Below, piece by piece: positions 1-7,144 of a stretch of DNA of 11,870 nt. A program made the position numbers and the translations under genes. Origin of the DNA: Alphaproteobacteria bacterium UBA6189 (GTDB taxonomy: Bacteria > Pseudomonadota > Alphaproteobacteria > Rickettsiales > UBA3002); contig DITH01000070.1 of NCBI GenBank assembly GCA_002422745.1, forward strand, positions 1 to 11,870, read 5' to 3'. The notes beneath the pieces were generated by a model. That model was not told the DNA's origin and ran no database searches. It saw nothing but the letters and a program-made list of their open reading frames with translations. Numbering within the stretch: the stretch's first letter is position 1; each line of letters opens with the position of its first letter.

Positions 1-1
1 C

Positions 2-1462
2 TTCCCGCTCGATCTCACGCAGGATATCCTTCGCGGTGAACAGATGACGGTCGACCTGCCCGGTTTCGAAGCCGCGATGCAGGAGCAAAAGGAACGCGCC
101 CGTGCGGCGTGGAAAGGCTCCGGCGCCAGCGCCACCGCCGGGCTGTGGTTCGACGTGAAGGAGCAGGCGGGCGTCAGTGAATTCCTCGGCTACCAGGCCG
201 ACAAAGCGCAGGCCACCATCGCCGCCCTGGTGAAAGATGGCGTGACGGTGACTAGCCTTAACGCCGGCGAATCGGGCGAGTTACTGGCCAACCAGACACC
301 GTTTTACGGCGAATCGGGCGGCCAGATCGGCGATACCGGCAGCATCGCAGCCAAAGGCGGCCACGCCGAAGTCACTCATACCGCCAAACCGCTCGACGGC
401 TTACATGTGCACGCCATTACCGTCACCGAAGGTACACTCGCTGTGGGCGACGTAATCGAACTTGCTATCGACACCGAGCGGCGCGACCGCATTCGCGCTA
501 ACCACTCCGCCACCCACCTGCTGCACGCCGCCCTGCGCCGCCAGCTGGGCGAGCATGTGACACAAAAAGGCTCGCTGGTGGCGGAAGACCGGCTGCGGTT
601 CGACATCACGCATCCCAAAGCCATCAGCCGCGAGGAGCTCGATGCGATCGAACGCGAAGTGAACCACTATATCTGGCAAAACACCGAGGCAACCACCCGT
701 CTCATGACCCACGACGAAGCCGTGAAGGCCGGGGCCATCGCCCTGTTCGGCGAAAAATACGGCGACGAAGTGCGCGTCCTCGCCATGGGAAAACAGGAAA
801 ACGGACGCGATTACTCGGTCGAACTGTGCGGCGGCACGCATGTGCGCCGTACGGGCGATATCGGCCTGTTTAAAATCCTCAGCGAAGGAGCAGTTGCCGC
901 CGGTGTTCGCCGCATTGAAGCGGTCACACGCGACGGAGCATTTGCCTACCTCATTGCGCAGGAAGCTGCGTTGCGTGACGCAGCAGGCGTGCTGAAAGTG
1001 AAACCGGATGAAGTGAGCGAGAAAACCGCCGCGCTGCAGGATGAAAAGAAAAAGCTAGAGAAGCAACTGGCCGACGCTAAAAAGCAGCTCGCCATGGGGG
1101 GCGGCACTGGTGGCGGCAGCGGCGACGCGGAAGTAGAAACGATCGGCAGCACGAAACTTGCCAGCAAGATCTTCGGCGAACTCGATGCCAAATCCCTGCG
1201 CGACCTCGCGAACGGCATGGCCCAAAAACACACCGATTGCGTGAATGTGCTGCTCTCCAGCAACGAAGGCAAAGCTAATATCATCGTCGCGGTCGGCAAG
1301 GATGCAGCCTCTACACCGGCCGCGCCGGAACTGGTAAAGGTGGCGGTGGAAGCGGTGGGCGGCAAAGGCGGTGGCGGCCGCCCGGATTTCGCCCAGGGCG
1401 GCGGGCCGGACGGCGACAAGCTGGAAGCGGCGTTAGCAGCGGTGAAAGCGGCGTTAGCTTAG
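2..1462 (+). CDS. alaS: Alanine--tRNA ligase, C-terminal part (5' truncated by window edge)
   Basis: Cytosolic enzyme that charges tRNA-Ala and hydrolyses mischarged Ser- or Gly-tRNA. The frame is open from base 2, so the ATG at 44 is internal; 486 residues of a protein usually near 880 are present, and most of the N-terminal aminoacylation domain is missing. The editing domain shows the HxxxH motif (NHSATHLLH, histidines at 503-505 and 515-517). The CGGTH motif follows (Cys 827-829, His 839-841), completing the expected zinc ligands. A coiled-coil stretch at about 1010-1090 and a Gly-rich linker at about 1096-1125 lead to the C-Ala domain. That domain ends in the typical Gly-rich GGGGRPDFAQGGG segment. 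The TAG stop at 1460-1462 overlaps the stop of the convergent gene. Identity is certain from family motifs. Confidence 0.97.
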   Translation, partial: FPLDLTQDILRGEQMTVDLPGFEAAMQEQKERARAAWKGSGASATAGLWFDVKEQAGVSEFLGYQADKAQATIAALVKDGVTVTSLNAGESGELLANQTPFYGESGGQIGDTGSIAAKGGHAEVTHTAKPLDGLHVHAITVTEGTLAVGDVIELAIDTERRDRIRANHSATHLLHAALRRQLGEHVTQKGSLVAEDRLRFDITHPKAISREELDAIEREVNHYIWQNTEATTRLMTHDEAVKAGAIALFGEKYGDEVRVLAMGKQENGRDYSVELCGGTHVRRTGDIGLFKILSEGAVAAGVRRIEAVTRDGAFAYLIAQEAALRDAAGVLKVKPDEVSEKTAALQDEKKKLEKQLADAKKQLAMGGGTGGGSGDAEVETIGSTKLASKIFGELDAKSLRDLANGMAQKHTDCVNVLLSSNEGKANIIVAVGKDAASTPAAPELVKVAVEAVGGKGGGGRPDFAQGGGPDGDKLEAALAAVKAALA

Positions 1463-2259
1463 CAGCTTAAGCCTTTCGTGCGGCTTGCTTGCGGGAACTG
1501 AGGCTCCGAAGCATCGCGGAGTTGGCGGGCGCGCCATTTCGACTTACTAAGGTCGGCTAACGCATCCACCGCATATTCCACATGCGCAAGCTTCTCAGCG
1601 ATCTCCTCGGCTTTCAATCGCGCATCTTCAATCTGCATATCATTCCAGATATGAATACCGATAGCAGCAAGCCCACTCGGCACGATCGCCAGTTCATTTA
1701 CTTTACTGAGTTTTCGATACCCTTCCCGTACCGGATGGGTTTCTGGGTGATGAGGTTCAATACCGGAGAGCTGACCACCTGTCATAATGGCCGCTTCAAC
1801 GAGGAAACTACCTGCAGCAAACTTGCCGATCTGTTTCATCAGTTGACGCCGCGTCGGCGCGTTTAAGTGACTGTTGTCAGTCTGCTTGAGCTGATACATC
1901 TCGACGAGTAAGTCGAGCTCACCTTTCTCGAAATGCCGAAAATCCAGTTTTCCGTCATTGTCGATCGCCTGTAATACGCGGTCGGCAAAACGCTCAAGCC
2001 CAATTTTTCCATACTGGTTGTGTAATTCCATAAGGTAACGTTTACCGTGCCCAAGGTCACTCTCGGGGGTCAGTTTTTTTATTATCTGGCTAATCGTTTC
2101 ATCGTTTAACAGCGAAAGGTACGATTTATGCTTCGATGCTTCATACGATTCAATACGCGCGTCGATAAGCCGGTTAAACTCGTCCGAGGATATCGTTAGT
2201 TTTATAGGGTGACGCTGTTTCATACCCACGCCACTAGCAGCCAATCGTGACGATTTCAT
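1459..2259 (-). CDS. Unrecognised protein with two hydrophobic segments and an internal RR motif
   Basis: I do not recognise this gene. From the ATG at 2259 it encodes 266 residues; an alternative ATG at 2223 gives 254. Neither has a good Shine-Dalgarno, and the frame stays open upstream to 2295, inside the ompW terminator, so starts there are unlikely. The N-terminal half is hydrophilic and helical. Mid-protein lies TRRQLMK followed by a small hydrophobic stretch (GKFAAGSFLVEAAIM), which resembles a Tat or membrane-anchor signal but sits far from the N-terminus. A second apolar segment (LAIVPSGLAAIGIHIW) follows. The C-terminal part, rich in Ala, Glu, Lys and Leu, looks like a coiled coil. 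Two 60-base lines counted by hand give 47% and 42% GC, below the neighbours, suggesting transfer or relaxed selection. Its TAA overlaps the alaS stop. A membrane-associated role is only inference. Confidence 0.6.
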   Translation of the reverse strand: MKSSRLAASGVGMKQRHPIKLTISSDEFNRLIDARIESYEASKHKSYLSLLNDETISQIIKKLTPESDLGHGKRYLMELHNQYGKIGLERFADRVLQAIDNDGKLDFRHFEKGELDLLVEMYQLKQTDNSHLNAPTRRQLMKQIGKFAAGSFLVEAAIMTGGQLSGIEPHHPETHPVREGYRKLSKVNELAIVPSGLAAIGIHIWNDMQIEDARLKAEEIAEKLAHVEYAVDALADLSKSKWRARQLRDASEPQFPQASRTKGLSC

Positions 2260-2269
2260 GACGACCCAT

Positions 2270-2304
2270 AAAAAAACCGCCATGTGGGGGCACATGGCGG
2301 TTTT
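2270..2304 (-). terminator. Rho-independent terminator of the ompW-like gene
   Basis: A perfect inverted repeat pairs 2277-2286 (CCGCCATGTG) with 2291-2300 (CACATGGCGG) around a 4-nt loop. Flanking A and T runs extend the stem to 14 bp. Read on the minus strand, the stem is followed by seven T (2276 to 2270), 20 bases past the ompW stop. The plus-strand side ends in TTTT, so it could also work in the other direction, but no plus-strand gene ends here. Confidence 0.92.
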
Positions 2305-2323
2305 CTACGGCACTGATGCGCGT

Positions 2324-2959
2324 TTAGAAGCGGTAACCAATCCCCGTACCGATCACCCACGGGTCGAGGTCGATATTGGCGCTGATGGCGCCGCCATTCC
2401 ATTTTGCATCGGCGTTGGTGTAGATTTTCTTCACGTCGATATTCCAGCTCCAATGGTCGTCGATCGGCACATCGGCCCCGGCCTGCAGTGCCACACCGAA
2501 CGAATTATCAAAATCGAGCGAAGTCTGGCTACCCGGTTCCTCGTCGAAATACATGGTGTAGTTAAGGCCCGCGCCGACATACGGCTTCACCCAGCTGAAA
2601 TCGGTGAAGTGGTACTGCAGCGTCAATGTCGGCGGCACGACGAGGGCCGAACCCACATCAGCACCGTTGGCGGCACCGCCTTCAACGGTGGCACTATGGC
2701 GCGCCATGCCGAGAATCAGCTCCGCCGCGATATTGGGGGTGAAGAAGTAGGTGAAATCGAGTTCCGGTGTGAATTCGTTGCTGAAATCGGCCTTGCCACC
2801 GATCGGGTTGATGCTCGAGCTTTCATCGGGCGCAATGTAGATCGCGCGGCCACGAATCAGCCAATCGCCAGACTGTGCCCAGCCCTCAGCCAGCGCAGGA
2901 CTTGCCGTAAGCGCTAAGGCAAACGCCGCCACCGCTGCACGTAATTGATTTTTTTTCAT
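2324..2959 (-). CDS. ompW: OmpW-family outer membrane beta-barrel protein
   Basis: Small eight-stranded outer membrane barrel; family members form hydrophobic channels and respond to stress and oxygen status. The 211-residue length fits the family. The start at 2959 is set by GGAG at 2966-2969 with a 6-nt spacer, and it yields a clean signal peptide: MKK, a hydrophobic Ala/Leu core, and cleavage after ALTASPALA at residue 24. The mature part opens with GDWLIRGRAIYIAPDESS, the OmpW N-terminal signature. It continues with NIAAELILG, the PPTLTLQYHF segment and KPYVGAGLNYTMYF, and ends in an aromatic barrel terminus (GIGYRF). The frame is open further upstream to 3013, but those residues precede the signal peptide. 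It is followed by a strong terminator, so it appears monocistronic. A perfect FNR-type box lies upstream. Confidence 0.93.
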   Translation of the reverse strand: MKKNQLRAAVAAFALALTASPALAEGWAQSGDWLIRGRAIYIAPDESSSINPIGGKADFSNEFTPELDFTYFFTPNIAAELILGMARHSATVEGGAANGADVGSALVVPPTLTLQYHFTDFSWVKPYVGAGLNYTMYFDEEPGSQTSLDFDNSFGVALQAGADVPIDDHWSWNIDVKKIYTNADAKWNGGAISANIDLDPWVIGTGIGYRF

Positions 2960-2965
2960 ACCCAT

Positions 2966-2969
2966 CTCC
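2966..2969 (-). promoter_or_regulatory. ompW: Shine-Dalgarno fixing the ompW start
   Basis: GGAG on the minus strand, six bases before the ATG at 2959. It abuts another in-frame ATG (2965) directly, which is too close for initiation there, so 2959 is the better start. Confidence 0.75.
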
Positions 2970-3011
2970 ACAAAAAAAGCGGCGCACGGTTTCTCCGCCG
3001 CCATGTTGAAC

Positions 3012-3061
3012 ATACAAACTATCTATATGCCGCCAAAACCACATTGCTTGATATGCATCAA
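3012..3061 (-). promoter_or_regulatory. FNR/Anr/FixK-type box and putative class II promoter of ompW
   Basis: TTGATATGCATCAA at 3048-3061 is a perfect match to TTGAT-N4-ATCAA, the site bound by FNR, Anr and FixK/FnrL oxygen-responsive regulators. It lies about 90 bases upstream of the ompW ATG. On the minus strand a TATAGA/TAGATA stretch at 3027-3020 could be the -10. If transcription starts near 3013, the box is centred at -41.5, the usual position for class II activation. The box is directly visible; the start point and activation mode are inference. The site could also affect the divergent icd gene. Confidence 0.7.
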
Positions 3062-3116
3062 TCCATGGCATCTTTTTTTACCGTGGCAATGCAAGCGGTG
3101 TAAGTTTGCCGCAGCT

Positions 3117-3128
3117 AGGGAATTCCCT
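3117..3128. repeat. 12-bp perfect palindrome upstream of icd
   Basis: AGGGAATTCCCT reads the same on both strands and lies about 100 bases before the icd start in the ompW-icd intergenic region. It could be an operator half-site pair. I do not recognise the binding protein, and a 12-bp palindrome can arise by chance. Confidence 0.35.
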
Positions 3129-3212
3129 TTCAGATAACGCCCGTAAAACCATGCAAATGCTTGCCAAAACCGATTGCGTGCGCAAGGCTCCGCGCATTCA
3201 CCCGCTCATGCT

Positions 3213-3220
3213 AAGGAGAG
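3213..3220 (+). promoter_or_regulatory. icd: Shine-Dalgarno fixing the icd start
   Basis: AAGGAGAG with the GGAG core at 3215-3218, six bases before the ATG at 3225. It excludes the upstream in-frame ATG at 3174, whose extra residues do not look like any family N-terminus. Confidence 0.85.
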
Positions 3221-3224
3221 CTCC

Positions 3225-4697
3225 ATGTCGGTCGTCCAGATGGTCAAGAAATTACAGGCAAAACCGATTACCGTGGCCTATGGCGACGGCATTGGCCCCG
3301 AGATTATGGAAGCGGTGCTGAAAATTCTTGCCGAGGCACGCGTGCCGCTGAATATCGATACAATCGAGGTCGGCCAGAAATTCTACGAAAAGGGCGTCAC
3401 CACCGGCATTCCCCCCGCGGCATGGGATTCTATCAAGCGCACCAAGGTACTGCTCAAAGCCCCCATCACCACCCCACAGGGCGGCGGCTACAAATCGCTG
3501 AACGTGACCATGCGCAAATCGCTCGGCCTCTACGCCAATGTGCGTCCGTGCACGAGCTTTCACCCGTATATTAAGTCGATGCACGCCAACATGGACCTGG
3601 TGATCGTGCGCGAGAACGAGGAAGACCTCTATGCCGGCATCGAATACCGCCAGACGCAGGATGCGTTCCAGTCGGTAAAAATCATCACCCGCTCCGGCTC
3701 CGAGCGCATCATGCGCTACGCCTTCGAATACGCGGTGCAGAACGGCCGCAAGAAGGTCACCTGCATGAGCAAAGACAACATCATGAAGCTTACCGACGGC
3801 GCGTTCCACGACCAGTTCAATAAAGTGGCCAAGGAATACCCGCAGATCGAGGCCGACCACTATATCATCGATATCGGCTCGGCGCGCATTGCCAGCAAAC
3901 CGCATTTGTTCGACGTGATCGTGACGGAAAATCTGTTCGGCGATATTATTTCCGACATCGCCGCCGAAGTATCAGGTTCGGTGGGCCTTGCCGGCTCGGC
4001 CAATATCGGTGCTAATTATGCGATGTTCGAGGCCATTCACGGTAGCGCCCCCGACATCGCCGGGCAGAATATCGCCAACCCCTCGGGCCTGCTGCATGGC
4101 GCGATCATGATGCTGGTGCATCTGGGCCTGCACGACTACGCCACCACCATTCATAACGCCTGGCTGCGCACGATCGAAGACGGTCAGCACACCGTGGATA
4201 TCCATAATGACATGAGCAAAGCCAAGCTGGGCACCAAGGAATTCGCCCAGGCAGTGATCGACCGGCTCGGTCAGGAACCGCAGAAATACCGCGTCGTAAA
4301 ATATGCCGCCGGCAAAGGCAGCCCCGGCAGCCACGCCGTGATGGCCCCTCAAACCGAAGACCGCAAACTCGTCGGCGTCGATTTCTTCGTGCATTGGGTG
4401 GGCAAGGATATCAACCAGCTGGGCACGCTTGTTTCGTCCCTCTCCACCGATGCGCTTGAGCTCAAATTGCTCTCGTGCAAAGGGCTCAAAGTATGGCCGA
4501 ACATGGTCACGGAAATGGACTTTACCGACCGTTTCCGCTGCCGCTTCATGCCCAAGCAGGAGGGCGCGCCCGTGACCCACGCCGATATGGCCGCCCTGCT
4601 TACCCGCGCTGCCGAGAAAGGCATCGACTTCCTGAAGATCGAGTCGCTGTGGACGTTCGACGGCAAACCTGGATTCTCGGCCAGCCAGGGTGAGTAA
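3225..4697 (+). CDS. icd: Isocitrate dehydrogenase, long Rickettsia/Thermus-type with C-terminal extension
   Basis: TCA-cycle enzyme that converts isocitrate to 2-oxoglutarate and CO2, 490 residues. The isocitrate-binding series matches E. coli Icd spacing: Ser91, Asn93, Arg97, Arg107 (SLNVTMR...NVRP), Arg129 and Tyr136 in RENEEDLYAGIEYR, and catalytic Lys183 in SKDNIMK. Metal-binding Asp240 and Asp244 lie in NLFGDIISD. The coenzyme loop reads HGSAPDIAG. Asp277-Ile278 stand where NADP-specific E. coli Icd has Lys344-Tyr345, and Asp-Ile is typical of NAD-using relatives, so NAD use is predicted. The dehydrogenase fold ends near residue 350. About 140 further residues, including KLVGVDFFVHW and a final GKPGFSASQGE, form the extension seen, from memory, in the Rickettsia and Thermus thermophilus enzymes. 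It ends 8 bases before the convergent pseudouridine synthase stop. Confidence 0.95.
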   Translation: MSVVQMVKKLQAKPITVAYGDGIGPEIMEAVLKILAEARVPLNIDTIEVGQKFYEKGVTTGIPPAAWDSIKRTKVLLKAPITTPQGGGYKSLNVTMRKSLGLYANVRPCTSFHPYIKSMHANMDLVIVRENEEDLYAGIEYRQTQDAFQSVKIITRSGSERIMRYAFEYAVQNGRKKVTCMSKDNIMKLTDGAFHDQFNKVAKEYPQIEADHYIIDIGSARIASKPHLFDVIVTENLFGDIISDIAAEVSGSVGLAGSANIGANYAMFEAIHGSAPDIAGQNIANPSGLLHGAIMMLVHLGLHDYATTIHNAWLRTIEDGQHTVDIHNDMSKAKLGTKEFAQAVIDRLGQEPQKYRVVKYAAGKGSPGSHAVMAPQTEDRKLVGVDFFVHWVGKDINQLGTLVSSLSTDALELKLLSCKGLKVWPNMVTEMDFTDRFRCRFMPKQEGAPVTHADMAALLTRAAEKGIDFLKIESLWTFDGKPGFSASQGE

Positions 4698-4705
4698 ACC
4701 TGCGC

Positions 4706-5494
4706 TTAAATACGCGCGATCAATGCCTCCATCGTCTCCGACAGCGGGGCTTCTACATGCACCGGCTCTTTTTTCGGATTCAGCGGAATGGTGATCGATT
4801 GCGCATGCAGCATCATCGGTTGGTTAGCAGCGCTCCAGGGGTCAGCCAGCGCTTCCACGCTATGCTGCTCCCGTTCCTCTCTCGAGCGGCGCGGAATGAT
4901 TTCACCCGGCTGGCGCGGCGCATAAAACGGCGCGGTTTTTCCGTAAAACGGGTCGCCGACGATGGGACATCCGAGCGCAAACGCAGCGTGCAAACGTAGC
5001 TGATGCGTGCGCCCGGTTTTCGGCGACATCTCAAGCAGGCTCAGCGTGCCATTGCTCCGCAACACGCGGTAATCGGTGATGGCCTCCTGCCCGGCCGGGT
5101 CGAGCGACAGAGTCCATAAACTGCCCTGGCCGGATTTTAGAATCGGTTGGTCGATTACCCCTTCCGTCGCGGCGGGCTGGCCCACCACAACCGCCAGATA
5201 GGTTTTTTGCACCTGCTTGTGCTCGAACAGCTTGCCGAGTTTAATCAACGCCTGGCGATGCCGCCCGAGCACCAGGCAACCCGAGGTGCCCCGATCGAGC
5301 CGATGCGCCAGCGCCGGGGGGTTGGGCAGCCCAAACTGCACATGGTGAAAGCTCTGGTCGAGGGCGATTTTATCGTGCCCGGTGGCATGCACCGCAATCC
5401 CTGCCGGTTTATTCAGCACCAACATCATCGCGTCGCGATGCAGAATGCGCGAAAGCAGCTCGGCTTCACTCACAAGTTGGGTAGCTGGCGGCAT
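4706..5494 (-). CDS. RluA-family 23S rRNA/tRNA pseudouridine synthase
   Basis: Isomerises specific uridines to pseudouridine in structured RNA. The 262-residue product opens directly in the catalytic domain (LVLNKPAGIAVHATG), without an S4 RNA-binding domain, as in RluA-like members. Motif II, ALAHRLDRGTSGCLVLGR, carries the catalytic Asp67. SPKTGRTHQLRLHAAFALG followed by PIVGDPFYG is the C-terminal family motif. The start at 5494 follows AGGGG (5501-5505) with a 6-nt spacer. The frame is open upstream to 5734, but those codons run antisense through the next gene, are Arg/Ser-rich and resemble nothing. The target uridine cannot be told from sequence. It is divergent from the nucleotide-sugar operon, 77 bases away. 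Confidence 0.92.
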   Translation of the reverse strand: MPPATQLVSEAELLSRILHRDAMMLVLNKPAGIAVHATGHDKIALDQSFHHVQFGLPNPPALAHRLDRGTSGCLVLGRHRQALIKLGKLFEHKQVQKTYLAVVVGQPAATEGVIDQPILKSGQGSLWTLSLDPAGQEAITDYRVLRSNGTLSLLEMSPKTGRTHQLRLHAAFALGCPIVGDPFYGKTAPFYAPRQPGEIIPRRSREEREQHSVEALADPWSAANQPMMLHAQSITIPLNPKKEPVHVEAPLSETMEALIARI

Positions 5495-5500
5495 GGATAA

Positions 5501-5505
5501 CCCCT
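5501..5505 (-). promoter_or_regulatory. Shine-Dalgarno fixing the pseudouridine synthase start
   Basis: AGGGG on the minus strand with a 6-nt spacer to the ATG at 5494. It supports the short start over in-frame codons reaching 5734. Confidence 0.65.
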
Positions 5506-5513
5506 GTTTAAAC

Positions 5514-5543
5514 TTGCATTTACCCTGCCACGGGCCTAGTAAT
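5514..5543 (+). promoter_or_regulatory. Weak candidate promoter of the wbp-type operon
   Basis: TTGCAT at 5514-5519, a 17-18 nt gap, then TAGTAAT at 5537-5543, about 30 bases before the ATG at 5572. The match to sigma-70 elements is partial. It is offered because the divergent gap is short and the operon needs a promoter there. Confidence 0.3.
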
Positions 5544-5571
5544 CCAGCGATTTTTGGGGCATTCACTACGC

Positions 5572-7134
5572 ATGAGCACCGCGAAACCGAATATTGCCGT
5601 GATCGGCTGCGGCTACTGGGGTAAAAACCTGGTGCGCAATATGGCCGAGCTTGGCGCTCTCGCCGCCGTGGCCGACAGCCATGCGCCGCATGCCGAGGCG
5701 CAGGCCAGCCAGCATGGCGTACCCATGAAGTCACTGGACGCGATCTTGGCCGACACCGCCATCGAAGGTGTGGTCATCGCCGCACCCGCCAGCCAGCATG
5801 CCGTGCTAGCCACATTAGCGTTGCAGGCAGGCAAGCATGTGCTGGTGGAAAAGCCCCTCGCCCTCACCAGCGCCGATGCGGAAGCATTGCGCCAACTTAG
5901 TGAAAAGCAGCAGCGTGTGCTCATGGTGGGCCATGTGCTGCAATACCACCCAGCCTATCAGGCCTTGAAAGCGTTGGTCGCGGCGGGTGACCTCGGCACC
6001 TTACAGTATATCTATTCCAACCGCCTCAGCCTTGGCAAATTGCGGGTGGAGGAAAACGTGCTGTGGAGCTTCGCGCCGCACGATATTTCCATGATCCTCG
6101 GCCTCACCGGGGAATCGCCAACGCGCGTCACGGCGCAGGCGACCGCCAGCATCAACCCCGGCATTGCCGATCAATGCACGGCGCAGCTGCAGTTCGCCAA
6201 CGGCTTGAACGCGCATCTGTTCGTCAGCTGGCTGCACCCGGTAAAAGAACAGAAACTGGTAGTGATCGGCAGCGCGGCGATGGCGGTGTTCGACGATACG
6301 CAACCGGTCGAGAGCAAACTGATGCTCTACCGTCACGGCATCGCCTGGAACGGCAATATCCCCACCCCCATCAAGGCCGATGGCGAGGCGGTTGCCTATA
6401 CCCCCAGCGAGCCGCTGAACAATGAATGCCGCCATTTCATCGAGGCAATGGCGGGCAAGCATCCCATCACCGATGCGGCCGAAGCCATTCGCGTCTTGTC
6501 GGTACTCGAACGGGCGGAGAAAGCCATGCAGCTACCAATAGACCGTGATTATTTCGTGCATGAAACCGCCGTGGTCGATGACGGCTGCACCATCGGCCGC
6601 GACAGCAAAATCTGGCATTTCAGCCATATCCTCGGCGGCACCACGATTGGGGAAGCCTGCATCATCGGCCAAAACGCCATGATCGGGCCGGATGTCACCA
6701 TTGGCAACCATTGCAAAATCCAGAATAACGTCAGCCTCTACAAAGGCGTGACGCTGGAGGACGGCGTATTTTGCGGACCCTCGGCCGTGTTCACCAACGT
6801 CAACACCCCGCGCGCCGAAATCGAGCGCAAAAACGAATACCTGCCAACGCATGTGGGCCGTGCCGCTACCATCGGTGCCAATGCCACCATCGTCTGCGGC
6901 CATACCTTAGGCGCCTACTGCCTGATCGGCGCTGGCGCCGTAGTGACGAAAGATGTGAAACCCCACGCCCTCATGGTGGGCAATCCCGCCAGGCAAATCG
7001 GTTGGGTAAGCCACGCCGGCGAGCGTCTGGGGGATGATTTAACCTGCCCGCGCGAGGGCCGCCGCTACCGCATCACCACCGATGAACACTTGGAAGAAAT
7101 CACCCTTCCCGATCAAACCGCCAAAGCTTCGTAA
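5572..7134 (+). CDS. wbpB-wbpD: Fused WbpB-type dehydrogenase and WbpD-type N-acetyltransferase
   Basis: Two enzymes of UDP-GlcNAc(3NAc)A synthesis appear in one 520-residue chain. Residues 1 to about 325 are a Gfo/Idh/MocA oxidoreductase. They show a Rossmann motif ([13 protein letters not shown], residues 7-19), EKP at 93-95, [11 protein letters not shown], and the APHDISMIL active-site His-Asp. This matches WbpB/WlbA, which oxidises C3 of UDP-GlcNAcA. Residues about 327-500 form a left-handed beta-helix acetyltransferase with many hexapeptide repeats. [31 protein letters not shown] and the end [13 protein letters not shown] closely resemble WbpD/WlbB. No stop, frameshift or long linker separates the halves. 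The ATG at 5572 lacks a strong Shine-Dalgarno; a TTG at 5554 is possible. The WbpA gene begins 10 bases after its stop. These enzymes are usually separate proteins in Pseudomonas and Bordetella. Confidence 0.92.
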   Translation: MSTAKPNIAVIGCGYWGKNLVRNMAELGALAAVADSHAPHAEAQASQHGVPMKSLDAILADTAIEGVVIAAPASQHAVLATLALQAGKHVLVEKPLALTSADAEALRQLSEKQQRVLMVGHVLQYHPAYQALKALVAAGDLGTLQYIYSNRLSLGKLRVEENVLWSFAPHDISMILGLTGESPTRVTAQATASINPGIADQCTAQLQFANGLNAHLFVSWLHPVKEQKLVVIGSAAMAVFDDTQPVESKLMLYRHGIAWNGNIPTPIKADGEAVAYTPSEPLNNECRHFIEAMAGKHPITDAAEAIRVLSVLERAEKAMQLPIDRDYFVHETAVVDDGCTIGRDSKIWHFSHILGGTTIGEACIIGQNAMIGPDVTIGNHCKIQNNVSLYKGVTLEDGVFCGPSAVFTNVNTPRAEIERKNEYLPTHVGRAATIGANATIVCGHTLGAYCLIGAGAVVTKDVKPHALMVGNPARQIGWVSHAGERLGDDLTCPREGRRYRITTDEHLEEITLPDQTAKAS

Positions 7135-7144
7135 CGGAACCCCT

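Noticed and set aside
1425..1458. Direct repeat of AAGCGGCGTTAGC, 21 bases apart, at the alaS 3' end
   Set aside because: It encodes a repeated Ala-rich heptad of the terminal helix of AlaRS, so a protein-level explanation is enough.
2260..2295. Further upstream starts for the orphan gene
   Set aside because: They fall within the terminator hairpin of ompW, where a transcript start with a leader is implausible.
2258..2917. Open frame of 219 codons on the plus strand opposite ompW
   Set aside because: It begins at the ompW terminator and runs antisense to a gene with a signal peptide and OmpW motifs; the protein looks like a shadow.
3174..3224. Upstream in-frame ATG for icd
   Set aside because: No ribosome site precedes it, while AAGGAG sits six bases before the ATG at 3225.
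4698..4716. Possible terminator between icd and the pseudouridine synthase
   Set aside because: Only a GCGC/GCGC pairing is visible, with no T run.
5506..5513. GTTTAAAC palindrome upstream of the pseudouridine synthase
   Set aside because: Eight bases only, with no extension or partner site; likely chance.
5495..5734. N-terminal extension of the pseudouridine synthase by 80 residues
   Set aside because: The extension is Arg/Ser/Pro-rich, overlaps the Rossmann region of the divergent fusion gene, and a good Shine-Dalgarno supports the ATG at 5494.
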